In this document: piece by piece, positions 9,509 to 17,238 of the stretch
How positions within the stretch are numbered: position 1 is the stretch's first letter
Layout of the letters: each line of letters starts with the position of its first letter
Origin: Cyclobacteriaceae bacterium
Lineage (GTDB): Bacteria > Bacteroidota > Bacteroidia > Cytophagales > Cyclobacteriaceae
Length of the DNA: 64,000 nt
Assembly (NCBI GenBank): GCA_016787645.1
Contig: JAEUUF010000013.1
Span: 682,001 to 746,000, forward strand
Reading direction: 5' to 3'
The notes under the pieces: generated by a model
Seen by the model: only the letters and a program-made list of their open reading frames with translations
Database searches by the model: none
Told to the model about the DNA's origin: nothing
Program-made: the position numbers and the translations under genes

Positions 9509-9539
9509 CAAAAATACGATCTGAGGCGGTTTTTAACAA
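9509..9539 (-). promoter_or_regulatory. Promoter of the barrel-exporter operon
   Basis: Minus-strand -33 TTG (9537-9539), a 20-nt spacer and -7 TATTTTTG (9516-9509) fit the Bacteroidota sigma-A consensus. The leader to the ATG at 9424 would be about 75-80 nt. Confidence 0.55.
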
Positions 9540-9549
9540 CGACGGCCTC

Positions 9550-9579
9550 TTGCAAATACCTCCCTGTCAATTATCTTTG
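9550..9579 (+). promoter_or_regulatory. Promoter of the L31 gene
   Basis: TTG at 9550-9552, 19-nt spacer and TATCTTTG at 9572-9579 match the Bacteroidota -33/-7 pattern. The start codon at 9605 follows by 25 nt. It is divergent from, and adjacent to, the barrel promoter. Confidence 0.6.
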
Positions 9580-9604
9580 CAGTCCTTTTCAAAGAGACAC
9601 AACT

Positions 9605-9853
9605 ATGAAGAAAGATATCCACCCGGACTACAAAGAAGTCGTTTTTTGGGACACTTCAAGCGATTTCAAGTTCATGAGCCGCTCCACCCTTAAAACCAAG
9701 GAGACCATCAAATGGACGGATGGCAAAGATTACCCTGTTATCAAGGTCGAGGTTAGCTCCGCTTCCCACCCCTTCTTTACGGGCAAGAAGATGTTTGTTG
9801 ACTCGGCCGGCCGTGTCGAGAAATTCCAAAAGAAATACACGAAGAAGGCGTAA
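9605..9853 (+). CDS. rpmE2: Ribosomal protein bL31, type B
   Basis: 82-residue 50S ribosomal protein starting [19 protein letters not shown]. It carries the type B (zinc-free) form: the Cys quartet of type A L31 is absent, and the [12 protein letters not shown] segment and lysine-rich C-terminus are typical. The ATG at 9605 was chosen over longer in-frame alternatives because it gives the conserved N-terminus and sits behind a good promoter. The gene is monocistronic, ended by the hairpin at 9872. In other bacteria type B L31 can replace the zinc form under zinc limitation; here it may be the only copy. Confidence 0.97.
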   Translation: MKKDIHPDYKEVVFWDTSSDFKFMSRSTLKTKETIKWTDGKDYPVIKVEVSSASHPFFTGKKMFVDSAGRVEKFQKKYTKKA

Positions 9854-9871
9854 GCCCGAATTCATCAAGAT

Positions 9872-9899
9872 AAAAAGGTCTCCCCTGGGAGACCTTTTT
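9872..9899 (+). terminator. Rho-independent terminator after rpmE2
   Basis: Near-perfect inverted repeat with arms AAAAAGGTCTCCC and GGGAGACCTTTTT around a very short loop, followed by a T-rich run. A classic intrinsic terminator that would also work on the opposite strand. Confidence 0.9.
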
Positions 9900-9942
9900 G
9901 TTTTCATGCCAGATGTTAGGGTCCAAAGCGTAATTTAGCGGC

Positions 9943-11121
9943 ATGAACCTCGTTCTGTTCGACGACCCGGTGATCCGCGTGGACCTCATGCCGTTCACAC
10001 TCACCCGGCCCGTGGCCGCCATCCGGGTCGGCATGCTCACTATCGCTGAAAAGTGGTCGACGTATTCGGGTTCTCCTGTCAGCTTCCTGACTGTTGATTA
10101 CCTGCAGGAAAAATTCCCTTCACGGACGTCGGCCAATACCCTGTTCGTCAATGGTGCTCTTTGCCCGGACGATCAACTGTACCAGGAGATCAGCAGCCTC
10201 AGCGCCGGCGAGTCACTGGTATACGGGAATCAATTGCTCGCTGTATTGGGTTCCAAACCGGAGATTACGGGCAAGGTAAAACAGTACACCAGTACCCCGG
10301 TAGTGATTGACCAGGTATGGAAAATTTTCCAGCATAATGCCGCACAGATTCGGGCCGATTTTGCACGTGTAACCAAAGGAAGAAAGTCAGAACCCATTAC
10401 CGATCCGCACACCCGGATCTATGCACCCGAAAACATTTTTCTCGAAGAAGATGTCCAGCTCCACGCTTGTGTACTCAACGGCTCCACGGGTCCGATTTAT
10501 CTCGGAAAAGGTTCGCAGGTGCAGGAGGGCGCTGTCATTCGGGGTCCCTTTGCCCTGGGCGAAGGATCGGTAGTGAACATGGGTGCCAAAGTTCGCGGTG
10601 ATTCGACCGTAGGACCGCACTCTAAAGTTGGCGGAGAAATCAGCAACGCGGTAATCTTCGGCTACAGTAACAAGGGCCACGATGGATTTCTCGGCAACTC
10701 GGTCATCGGCGAGTGGTGCAACCTCGGTGCAGACACCAACACGTCCAACCTGAAGAACAATTACGAAGACGTAAAAATCTGGAATTACCGCAAGGGTGGT
10801 TTTGTGAGCACCGGCCAGATGTTTTGCGGATTGATGATGGGTGACCACAGCAAGTGCGGCATCAACACGATGTTTAATACCGGTACCGTCGTCGGTGTCG
10901 GCGCCAATATTTTTGGCGATGGATATCCCCGCAATTTCGTTCCTTCATTTGCCTGGGGCGGGGCTGCCGGGTTTACGACATTCCAGCTCAATAAGGTTTT
11001 TGAGACCGCCTCAAAAGCCATGGAACGACGCAGCCTGGTGCTAAGTGAAATTGACAAAAGAATACTGACGGCCTTGTTTGAACAATCCGCGCCGGAACGG
11101 GTGTGGGAAAAGAAAGCATGA
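9943..11121 (+). CDS. GlmU-like putative sugar nucleotidyltransferase
   Basis: 392 residues. The N-terminal part (about 1-150) is a reduced nucleotidyltransferase-like domain (MNLVLFDDPVIRVDLMPFTLTRPVAAIR); the C-terminal part (about 155-350) is a left-handed beta-helix of hexapeptide repeats (for example GPIYLGKGSQVQEGAVIRGP, VVNMGAKVRGDSTVGP). This two-domain layout matches the Bacteroidota proteins annotated as GlmU-family or putative sugar nucleotidyltransferases. The usual GxGTRM pyrophosphorylase loop is not obvious, so catalytic activity is uncertain. It overlaps holB by 4 nt. Confidence 0.8.
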   Translation: MNLVLFDDPVIRVDLMPFTLTRPVAAIRVGMLTIAEKWSTYSGSPVSFLTVDYLQEKFPSRTSANTLFVNGALCPDDQLYQEISSLSAGESLVYGNQLLAVLGSKPEITGKVKQYTSTPVVIDQVWKIFQHNAAQIRADFARVTKGRKSEPITDPHTRIYAPENIFLEEDVQLHACVLNGSTGPIYLGKGSQVQEGAVIRGPFALGEGSVVNMGAKVRGDSTVGPHSKVGGEISNAVIFGYSNKGHDGFLGNSVIGEWCNLGADTNTSNLKNNYEDVKIWNYRKGGFVSTGQMFCGLMMGDHSKCGINTMFNTGTVVGVGANIFGDGYPRNFVPSFAWGGAAGFTTFQLNKVFETASKAMERRSLVLSEIDKRILTALFEQSAPERVWEKKA

Positions 11122-12236
11122 GGTTTTCCGACATCCCCGGCCTGAGCGATATCAAGCAACGCCTCATCCACACGGCGAAGCAGGGAAAAATTGCCCATGC
11201 CCAGCTTTTCATGGGCCGCGAAGGAGCCATCAACCTGCCCCTCGCATTGGCGTATACAACCTTTCTTCACTGCACCAACCGCGGCGAAACCGATGCCTGC
11301 GGGCAATGTCCGGCCTGTTCGAAAAGCTTAAAGTACATACATCCGGACACGCACTTTGTATTTCCTGTCAGCAACGTAAAGGGGGACAAAGATGATGACC
11401 GGTTCCGTGCCGATATGATGAAGAGCTGGCGCAGTTTCCTGGTCGAGCAACCTTTTGGCGGTCCTGGCGACTGGACTACCTCGTACGGCGGAGAAGACAA
11501 GACCGCCATCATCTCGAAAGACGAGAGCCGGGAAATTGTGAAGGCCCTATCGTTGAAGCCCTTTGAGAGTCCATTCAAAATCATGATCATCTGGCAGCCG
11601 GAAGCCATGCATCCTTCTGCCGCCAACGGTATTCTGAAGATACTCGAAGAACCGCCTCAAAATACTTTCTTCCTGCTGGTCTCTAACAGCGCCGAAAGAT
11701 TGCTGCCCACCATTCTCTCGCGCACCCAGCAATTGACGGTACCGTTGCTGGAGGACACGGAAGTGGATGCGCACCTTTCCAAACTGGAGGCAAACGCCGG
11801 GAAGCGTGCCAAAGCCGTAGCCAATGCGGAGGGCAACCTGCGGCTTGCGCTCAGCCTGCTGGAAAGCGATGCCGAAGATCATCATGAGCGCCTGGCCGAT
11901 TGGCTGCGGGCCTGCTACAAACAAGATGCGGTGAAATTGTATACACTGGCCGAAGAATTTCACGAAATGGACCGGCTCCAACAACACGCGCTCCTCACAT
12001 ATGCCCTGCGTATCATGCGTGAAACGCTCCTTGCCTATGCGGGCGCTACTACCCTTTTGCGCAGCCGGGAAAATGAACAGGAGTTTGTCCAAAAGTTCTG
12101 CAAAATGATGCGTCTGGATTCCCTGGAACAGGCTTACCAATTCATCAACGAGGCAGGAATGATGCTGGAACGTAACGGCAGCGCCAAGATGATCTTTTTC
12201 GACACCTCCCTTCGGCTAGGTCGAGCCATGAATTAA
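11118..12236 (+). CDS. holB: DNA polymerase III subunit delta'
   Basis: 372 residues from the ATG at 11118, which overlaps the upstream stop (ATGA). Clamp-loader AAA+ protein: N-terminal FSDIPGLSDIKQRLIHTAKQGKIAHAQLFMG, the delta' zinc module (Cys residues in CGQCPACSK plus an upstream Cys) and the NGILKILEEPPQNTFFLLVS segment followed by the arginine-containing LPTILSRTQ sensor. As in other delta' subunits, the Walker A loop is degenerate (GREGAINLP). It is part of the replisome clamp loader in the cytoplasm. A large helical C-terminal half follows. Confidence 0.9.
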   Translation: MRFSDIPGLSDIKQRLIHTAKQGKIAHAQLFMGREGAINLPLALAYTTFLHCTNRGETDACGQCPACSKSLKYIHPDTHFVFPVSNVKGDKDDDRFRADMMKSWRSFLVEQPFGGPGDWTTSYGGEDKTAIISKDESREIVKALSLKPFESPFKIMIIWQPEAMHPSAANGILKILEEPPQNTFFLLVSNSAERLLPTILSRTQQLTVPLLEDTEVDAHLSKLEANAGKRAKAVANAEGNLRLALSLLESDAEDHHERLADWLRACYKQDAVKLYTLAEEFHEMDRLQQHALLTYALRIMRETLLAYAGATTLLRSRENEQEFVQKFCKMMRLDSLEQAYQFINEAGMMLERNGSAKMIFFDTSLRLGRAMN

Positions 12237-12238
12237 AA

Positions 12239-12269
12239 TTTGCCATTCGCCGGCAAGGATTTATTTTTG
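12239..12269 (+). promoter_or_regulatory. Promoter of the cyclophilin gene
   Basis: TTTG at 12239-12242, 19-nt spacer and TATTTTTG at 12262-12269 match the Bacteroidota promoter pattern; the start codon is at 12313. Confidence 0.6.
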
Positions 12270-12312
12270 CCGGGTTTCTCAACCATATAAAGTCAGCCTA
12301 ATTCACTATTTC

Positions 12313-13188
12313 ATGAAACGAGCCATCACCACTTTCTTCGTCACGGTTCTTCTTTTCACTTCTTGCGCAAGAGATACCAAGGATTTCGTCGTCACCATCA
12401 AGACCCCTTATGGTGATATGATTGCCATTCTGTATGATGAAACGCCGAAGCACAAAGCCAATTTCATCAAGCTGGCACAGGAACACTACTTTGACAGCCT
12501 CCTGTTCCACCGCGTGATCCAGGGCTTTATGATCCAGGGTGGCGATCCCAACTCGAAGAAAGCAAAGCCGGGTGAGAGCCTTGGCAACGGAGGTCCCGGT
12601 TATACCGTGGACGCTGAATTTATTCCTGCCCTGTTTCACGAGAAAGGTGCTTTGTCGGCAGCCCGCCTGAGCGACCAGGTCAACCCGCAGAAAGCATCCA
12701 GCGGCAGCCAGTTCTATATTGTTCAGGGCACCGTAATTTCTCCCCAGGAAATCGACAACCTGCGTTATGACCAGATGCAACTAATGACCGGCTTGAGGAA
12801 GATGTTTGAAGATCCTTCCAACAAGCCCTTGCTCGATTCCTTGAACCAACTCTATTTCGCCGGAGACATGATGGCGTATCAGCAACGGCTGTTTGCCCTT
12901 GCTCCCCGAGTCGAAAAAGCAACAGGCCTCAAGGTGATTAGTGAAGTCTCCGATGCCAAAATCAAGGCCTACACGACCGTCGGCGGATCCCCGCACCTCG
13001 ATGGGCAGTACACCGTGTTCGGCAAAGTCATCAAAGGACTTGACGTCATTGACAAGATCGCTGCAGTACAGCGCGATGCCGGCGATCGGCCGCTGGAGGA
13101 TATCCGCATGACCGTCACCGTACAAGAGCTCTCCCGCAAGAAGATCACGAAAGAATACGGGTACGAGTATCCCGAGGTTAAGAAGTGA
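12313..13188 (+). CDS. Exported peptidylprolyl isomerase, cyclophilin type
   Basis: 291 residues. The N-terminus (MKRAITTFFVTVLLFTSCARD) is a lipoprotein signal with Cys18 as the likely lipidated residue, so the enzyme should face the periplasm. Cyclophilin core motifs are clear: GDMIAILYDETPKHKANF, LLFHRVIQGFMIQGGDPN, SSGSQFYIVQG, and the late YTVFGKVIKGLDVIDKI. It is larger than minimal cyclophilins (about 165 aa) because of a helical insertion of roughly 75 residues between the QFYIVQG strand and the GQYTVFGKV strand, as in many Bacteroidota PPIases. It overlaps the next gene (TGATG). Confidence 0.93.
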   Translation: MKRAITTFFVTVLLFTSCARDTKDFVVTIKTPYGDMIAILYDETPKHKANFIKLAQEHYFDSLLFHRVIQGFMIQGGDPNSKKAKPGESLGNGGPGYTVDAEFIPALFHEKGALSAARLSDQVNPQKASSGSQFYIVQGTVISPQEIDNLRYDQMQLMTGLRKMFEDPSNKPLLDSLNQLYFAGDMMAYQQRLFALAPRVEKATGLKVISEVSDAKIKAYTTVGGSPHLDGQYTVFGKVIKGLDVIDKIAAVQRDAGDRPLEDIRMTVTVQELSRKKITKEYGYEYPEVKK

Positions 13189-14081
13189 TGCGTGTCCTGG
13201 TCACCGGCGCCAATGGACTCCTCGGGCAGAAGCTATGCGAACTCCTGGATCATGAGCCGGAGGTCACGCTAATCGCCACCTCGCGAGGCCAGCAACGCGT
13301 AAAACTGGACAACGGTTCTTTCCGTTCACTGGACGTGACTCAGCAGGGCCAGGTAGAGCGGTTGTTTGACGAGGTCTGCCCGGATGTAGTCATCCATACA
13401 GCCGCGATGACCCAGGTGGATCAATGTGAAACCGAACGAGAAGCCTGCTGGTTGAATAATGTGACCGCTGTCGGCTTCGTTGCTGCAGCGTGTGAACGAA
13501 GCCAATCGCACCTGATCCATTTATCCACTGATTTTGTGTTTGATGGGTCAGAAGGACCCCTGGATGAACTAGCCCTTCCAAATCCCATCAGCCACTATGG
13601 ATCATCCAAGTTGGCTGCGGAGGAAAAGGTCAAGCAATTGAAAACTCCGTGGACGATCATCCGTACCGTGCTCGTGTTCGGCGTGACCAACGATCAAAGC
13701 CGGTCAAACATCGTGCTCTGGGTAAAGAATAGTCTCGAAGCCGGTAAAATCATTCGCGTGGTCAGTGACCAGTGGCGGACGCCCACCCTGGCGGAAGACC
13801 TGGCCACCGGCTGCTGGCTGGCGGCCCGGAAGAAGGCAACTGGAATTTTTCACATCAGCGGATCGGAAATGATGACTCCCTACGATATCGCGCTCCGCAC
13901 GGCCGAACACTTTGGCCTGGACAAATCATTGATCCAGGAAACCAACTCGAAGGAATTTCGTCAACCCGCCGCACGACCACTGAAGACCGGGTTCATCATT
14001 GAGAAGGCACAACGAGAATTAGGTTACCGCCCGCACACCTTTAACGAGGGGCTGGCCATCGTGGCTGCACAACTGACCTGA
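13188..14081 (+). CDS. SDR-family sugar-nucleotide reductase (RmlD-like)
   Basis: 297 residues from the ATG at 13188, overlapping the cyclophilin stop. NAD(P)-binding Rossmann start VTGANGLLGQKL, catalytic YGSSKLAAEE (YxxxK), and STDFVFDGSEGP match dTDP-4-dehydrorhamnose reductase and related extended SDRs. There are no other rml genes next to it, so the substrate (dTDP-4-keto-6-deoxymannose or another nucleotide sugar) is inferred only at family level. Cytoplasmic. Confidence 0.85.
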   Translation: MRVLVTGANGLLGQKLCELLDHEPEVTLIATSRGQQRVKLDNGSFRSLDVTQQGQVERLFDEVCPDVVIHTAAMTQVDQCETEREACWLNNVTAVGFVAAACERSQSHLIHLSTDFVFDGSEGPLDELALPNPISHYGSSKLAAEEKVKQLKTPWTIIRTVLVFGVTNDQSRSNIVLWVKNSLEAGKIIRVVSDQWRTPTLAEDLATGCWLAARKKATGIFHISGSEMMTPYDIALRTAEHFGLDKSLIQETNSKEFRQPAARPLKTGFIIEKAQRELGYRPHTFNEGLAIVAAQLT

Positions 14082-14176
14082 GCCCAATACGATTTCAACG
14101 AGTCACCGTATGGAAGAAATGATTTTTGATTGCGGTGATATTTCTTAATCTTTCGAATCACTAAATCCACAATACA

Positions 14177-15547
14177 ATGTCGACTAACCGAGGTCAATGG
14201 GGTTCTAAGTTTGGTTTCATTATGGCTGCTGCCGGATCTGCGGTGGGCCTCGGAAATATCTGGCGGTTCCCCTACCTGACCGGTGAGAATGGCGGTGCTG
14301 CTTTCGTATTTCTTTATGTGATCTGCGTAGTATTTATCGGTGCCCCGATGCTCATTAACGAAATCGCCATTGGCCGCCTTACTGGTAAAGGTCCCGTCGG
14401 AGCCATGCAGAAGTTTGAGGCTAATCCGGTTTGGAGATTTTTGGTCGGCGTATTGCCCCTGGTGGTCACTTTCGTCGTACTGAGCTATTACAGCGTTATC
14501 GCCGGATGGACCGTTGGGTACATTTACAACTCGCTCTTTGCCATCGACATCACGTTCGTTGAATTTATCGCCACGCCCGAATATGTGGTCCCTCTCCATG
14601 CGGCGGTTATAGTCATGACGCTCCTGATCGTTATCGGCGGTGTTTCCGGCGGAATCGAAAAGGCTACCAAGATTCTCATGCCGGCGCTCTTTGTAATTCT
14701 GATCATCATTATCCTGAGGAGCATTACGCTCCCGGGAGCAGGCAAGGGCATTGAATATTATCTCCTTCCCGATTTCACGAAGATCAATGGCAAAGTTGCC
14801 CTGGATGCGCTAACGCAGGTTTTCTTCTCCCTGGGTATCGGCTGGGGGATGATGATTACGTATGGATCCTACCTTCCGAAGGACCAAAATATTGTGGCTT
14901 CCAGTCTTTGGGTGGGTGCGATGGATACTTCGGTGGCGCTGTTGGCAGGCCTGATGGTTTTCCCGGCCGTTTTTGCGTTCAATGGGAACGTGAGCCAGGG
15001 CCCTACCCTCGTATTCACCGTGCTGGCCAATATCTTCCAGGTGATGCCCTTCGGACACATTGCCGGCGCGCTTTTCTTCTTGCTGCTGTTTTTCGCCGCC
15101 ATTACATCCACCATCTCCATGCTGGAAGCCCCCTCCGCTTACTTCATCGATAACAAAGGATGGAACCGGAAGAAAGCGGCTATCCTGGTGGCGATACTCG
15201 CTTTCCTCTTTGGCATCCCCTCGGCATTATCTACTGGCAGCAATGAGTTTCTTACCTCCATGGAAGTCAATTTCTTCGGAACCAAAGTGGCCAGCTTCAC
15301 CGATATCCTCGATCACGCTTTCGGCAAACTGTTCATGATGATGGTGGTCTTATCCACCTGCCTGTATACCGGCTGGTTTATGAAGACTGATTTGATCGTC
15401 GAAGAAATTGCGCTTGGGTCGCCTTCATTCAAAACAGCCACCCTCCTCGGGATTCCCATCTACAAATTCTGGGTATTTGCCGTGCGGTACATCTGCCCGG
15501 TGGTCATTGGGCTTGTTGCGCTGAACGTTCTGGGTGTATTTGGTTGA
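14177..15547 (+). CDS. Sodium-dependent transporter, NSS/SNF family
   Basis: 456 residues with about 11-12 transmembrane helices, a bacterial LeuT-fold symporter. TM1 shows the family hallmark (WGSKFGFIMAAAGSAVGLGNIWRFPYLTGENGGAAF), with the unwound substrate- and sodium-binding region AAGSAVGLGNIWRFP. TM6 carries FFSLGIGWGMMITYGSYL. Probable substrates are amino acids or similar amines; none can be assigned. There is a 95-nt upstream gap and an opposite-strand neighbour at 15551, so the gene appears monocistronic. Confidence 0.95.
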   Translation: MSTNRGQWGSKFGFIMAAAGSAVGLGNIWRFPYLTGENGGAAFVFLYVICVVFIGAPMLINEIAIGRLTGKGPVGAMQKFEANPVWRFLVGVLPLVVTFVVLSYYSVIAGWTVGYIYNSLFAIDITFVEFIATPEYVVPLHAAVIVMTLLIVIGGVSGGIEKATKILMPALFVILIIIILRSITLPGAGKGIEYYLLPDFTKINGKVALDALTQVFFSLGIGWGMMITYGSYLPKDQNIVASSLWVGAMDTSVALLAGLMVFPAVFAFNGNVSQGPTLVFTVLANIFQVMPFGHIAGALFFLLLFFAAITSTISMLEAPSAYFIDNKGWNRKKAAILVAILAFLFGIPSALSTGSNEFLTSMEVNFFGTKVASFTDILDHAFGKLFMMMVVLSTCLYTGWFMKTDLIVEEIALGSPSFKTATLLGIPIYKFWVFAVRYICPVVIGLVALNVLGVFG

Positions 15548-15550
15548 GTA

Positions 15551-17191
15551 TTATTTCAATGCTCTTGCCACGGGTTGCCCGGTGCACGCACTTGGAAACT
15601 TGATCTTCATCAACACCGAAAGGGTTGGCGCAATGTCGGTGATCGTTTGGTAATCCACCGAACTTCCCTTCGCAATCCCAAATCCGTAGAAGATGATGGG
15701 AATATGTGTGTCGTAGGAATACGTAGATCCATGGGTTGTACCTGACGCTGACTCACCGCCTTCGAACCATTGCGGCTCCAGCACCACGAGGATATCTCCC
15801 GAACGCTTGTGGTTATATCCGCGGACCAGGCTTCCTTTTACGCCCCCGGACGAGAAGTCAGCCGCACGAATGCTGCTGGCCGTATATACATCCGCAATAC
15901 CGTCAACCGTAATGAGGTATTGTACGATCAGTTCAGTGGCCACCAGCAAGTCGACGCCTGCGCTCTTTAGGTCGCCGGAGAAAGCCTCGTGATTGAGAAA
16001 GATCTGACCGTTGCTCACCCGCTCAATAATTTTCTTGTCACCGAAATAGGGTTTGAGAAAATCGGTTAACCCCGCGATCACCGGGGCCTGGGTAACCACA
16101 CCGGCGGGAATTTTGTTGGTCAACAACTCCGAGGGAATATCGGCCACCCCATGATCTGAAGTAAGGAACACCAGGTAGTTTCCAGTGCCAACCTTTCGAT
16201 CAAGTACGTTCAGCAAATCCTCCAGGTTTTTGTCGAGCCTAAGGTAAATATCCTCCACCTCGACGGAGTTTGGACCCATGGCATGGCCGACATAATCCGG
16301 GCTTGAATATGAAACCGAGAGGAAGTCAGTTATGCCATCGGCTCCCATTTCTTCTCCTTCCAGGGCAGCCTTGGCCAGATCCGTGAGCAGATCGTTGCCA
16401 AACGGCGAGGGTATGATCACATCATACCCGGTATTTTGACCCCGTATCTCCTTGAGTTTATACGGGAAGACGGGCTTCTGGTCTTTCCCCTTCATGCGGG
16501 TCTCGTATGGACTGTCATCCGGACCGCTCTCTTCGTATTGTTCGATGGGGAGTAGAGGTTTCCATTCGCGGCTAATGTATTGTTCGGGAAGCTTAAGTGC
16601 GTTGAACTTCTCCAACCACATCGGCAAGCCCGGTTTGTAATAGGTGCTGCTGATGAATTTGCCGGAGGGACCGTCAAACCAATAAGCTCCATCCGGCATA
16701 TGACCGGCAGGAAGCACTGCGCCGCGGTCTTTCATCGAGATACCAACAACTTTTGAACGTCGTTGGGTCGACAATTCCAATTCGTCTGTGATCGTCGTGG
16801 ACAACATGCGCCATGGTGAAATCGCACCCCGGCCCTGTTCCACACCCACTGGTTTTTGCCGGTTGTCGCCGACGCAGTTTACCATCTGCTGCGAATCCTT
16901 GTCATACCAGTCGTTGCCGATAATCCCGTGCAGGGCGGGCGTGGTGCCCGTGTAAATGGAGGCGTGACCGGGGCCTGTGTAAGTTGGAATGTAATTGTAG
17001 TGGGCATTTTTTAACATGAATCCATCATTCACGAGTCGGCGAAAGCCGCCTGGGCCAAACTTTTTCTCATAGCGGTACAAATATTCCTGGCGCATCTGGT
17101 CAACCACAATACCCACGACGAGCTTGGGGCGGTCCTGGGCTAAAAGCAAAATGGAATTGAAAAAAAAGGAAAAAAGCAGGAGGTGTTTCAT
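15551..17191 (-). CDS. PafA-like alkaline phosphatase superfamily protein
   Basis: 546 residues with an N-terminal signal peptide (MKHLLLFSFFFNSILLLAQ). Metal and nucleophile motifs match PafA-type phosphomonoesterases: VVDQMRQEY (first Asp), the nucleophile Thr in NYIPTYTGPGHASIYTG, SDHGVADIP (metal Asp-His), and a late THGSTYSYDTHIPIIFYG with the final His. It is predicted to be periplasmic and to release phosphate from organic phosphate esters. Length matches PafA (about 546 aa). The divergent -7/-33 elements upstream lie inside the 3' end of the WG-repeat gene. Confidence 0.9.
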   Translation of the reverse strand: MKHLLLFSFFFNSILLLAQDRPKLVVGIVVDQMRQEYLYRYEKKFGPGGFRRLVNDGFMLKNAHYNYIPTYTGPGHASIYTGTTPALHGIIGNDWYDKDSQQMVNCVGDNRQKPVGVEQGRGAISPWRMLSTTITDELELSTQRRSKVVGISMKDRGAVLPAGHMPDGAYWFDGPSGKFISSTYYKPGLPMWLEKFNALKLPEQYISREWKPLLPIEQYEESGPDDSPYETRMKGKDQKPVFPYKLKEIRGQNTGYDVIIPSPFGNDLLTDLAKAALEGEEMGADGITDFLSVSYSSPDYVGHAMGPNSVEVEDIYLRLDKNLEDLLNVLDRKVGTGNYLVFLTSDHGVADIPSELLTNKIPAGVVTQAPVIAGLTDFLKPYFGDKKIIERVSNGQIFLNHEAFSGDLKSAGVDLLVATELIVQYLITVDGIADVYTASSIRAADFSSGGVKGSLVRGYNHKRSGDILVVLEPQWFEGGESASGTTHGSTYSYDTHIPIIFYGFGIAKGSSVDYQTITDIAPTLSVLMKIKFPSACTGQPVARALK

Positions 17192-17208
17192 GAATTACAA
17201 TTAGCGCT

Positions 17209-17238
17209 CAAATCTAGCCTATTGGTCAATTTTCACAA
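17209..17238 (-). promoter_or_regulatory. Promoter of the PafA-like gene
   Basis: Minus strand TTG (17236-17238), 19-nt spacer, TAGATTTG (17216-17209); start codon at 17191. The -33 element lies inside the end of the upstream WG-repeat coding region. Confidence 0.5.

Noticed and set aside
9425-9511. TTG-initiated longer form of the outer-membrane barrel
   Set aside because: The internal ATG at 9424 gives a standard signal peptide, and the -7 box at 9509-9516 overlaps the longer start.
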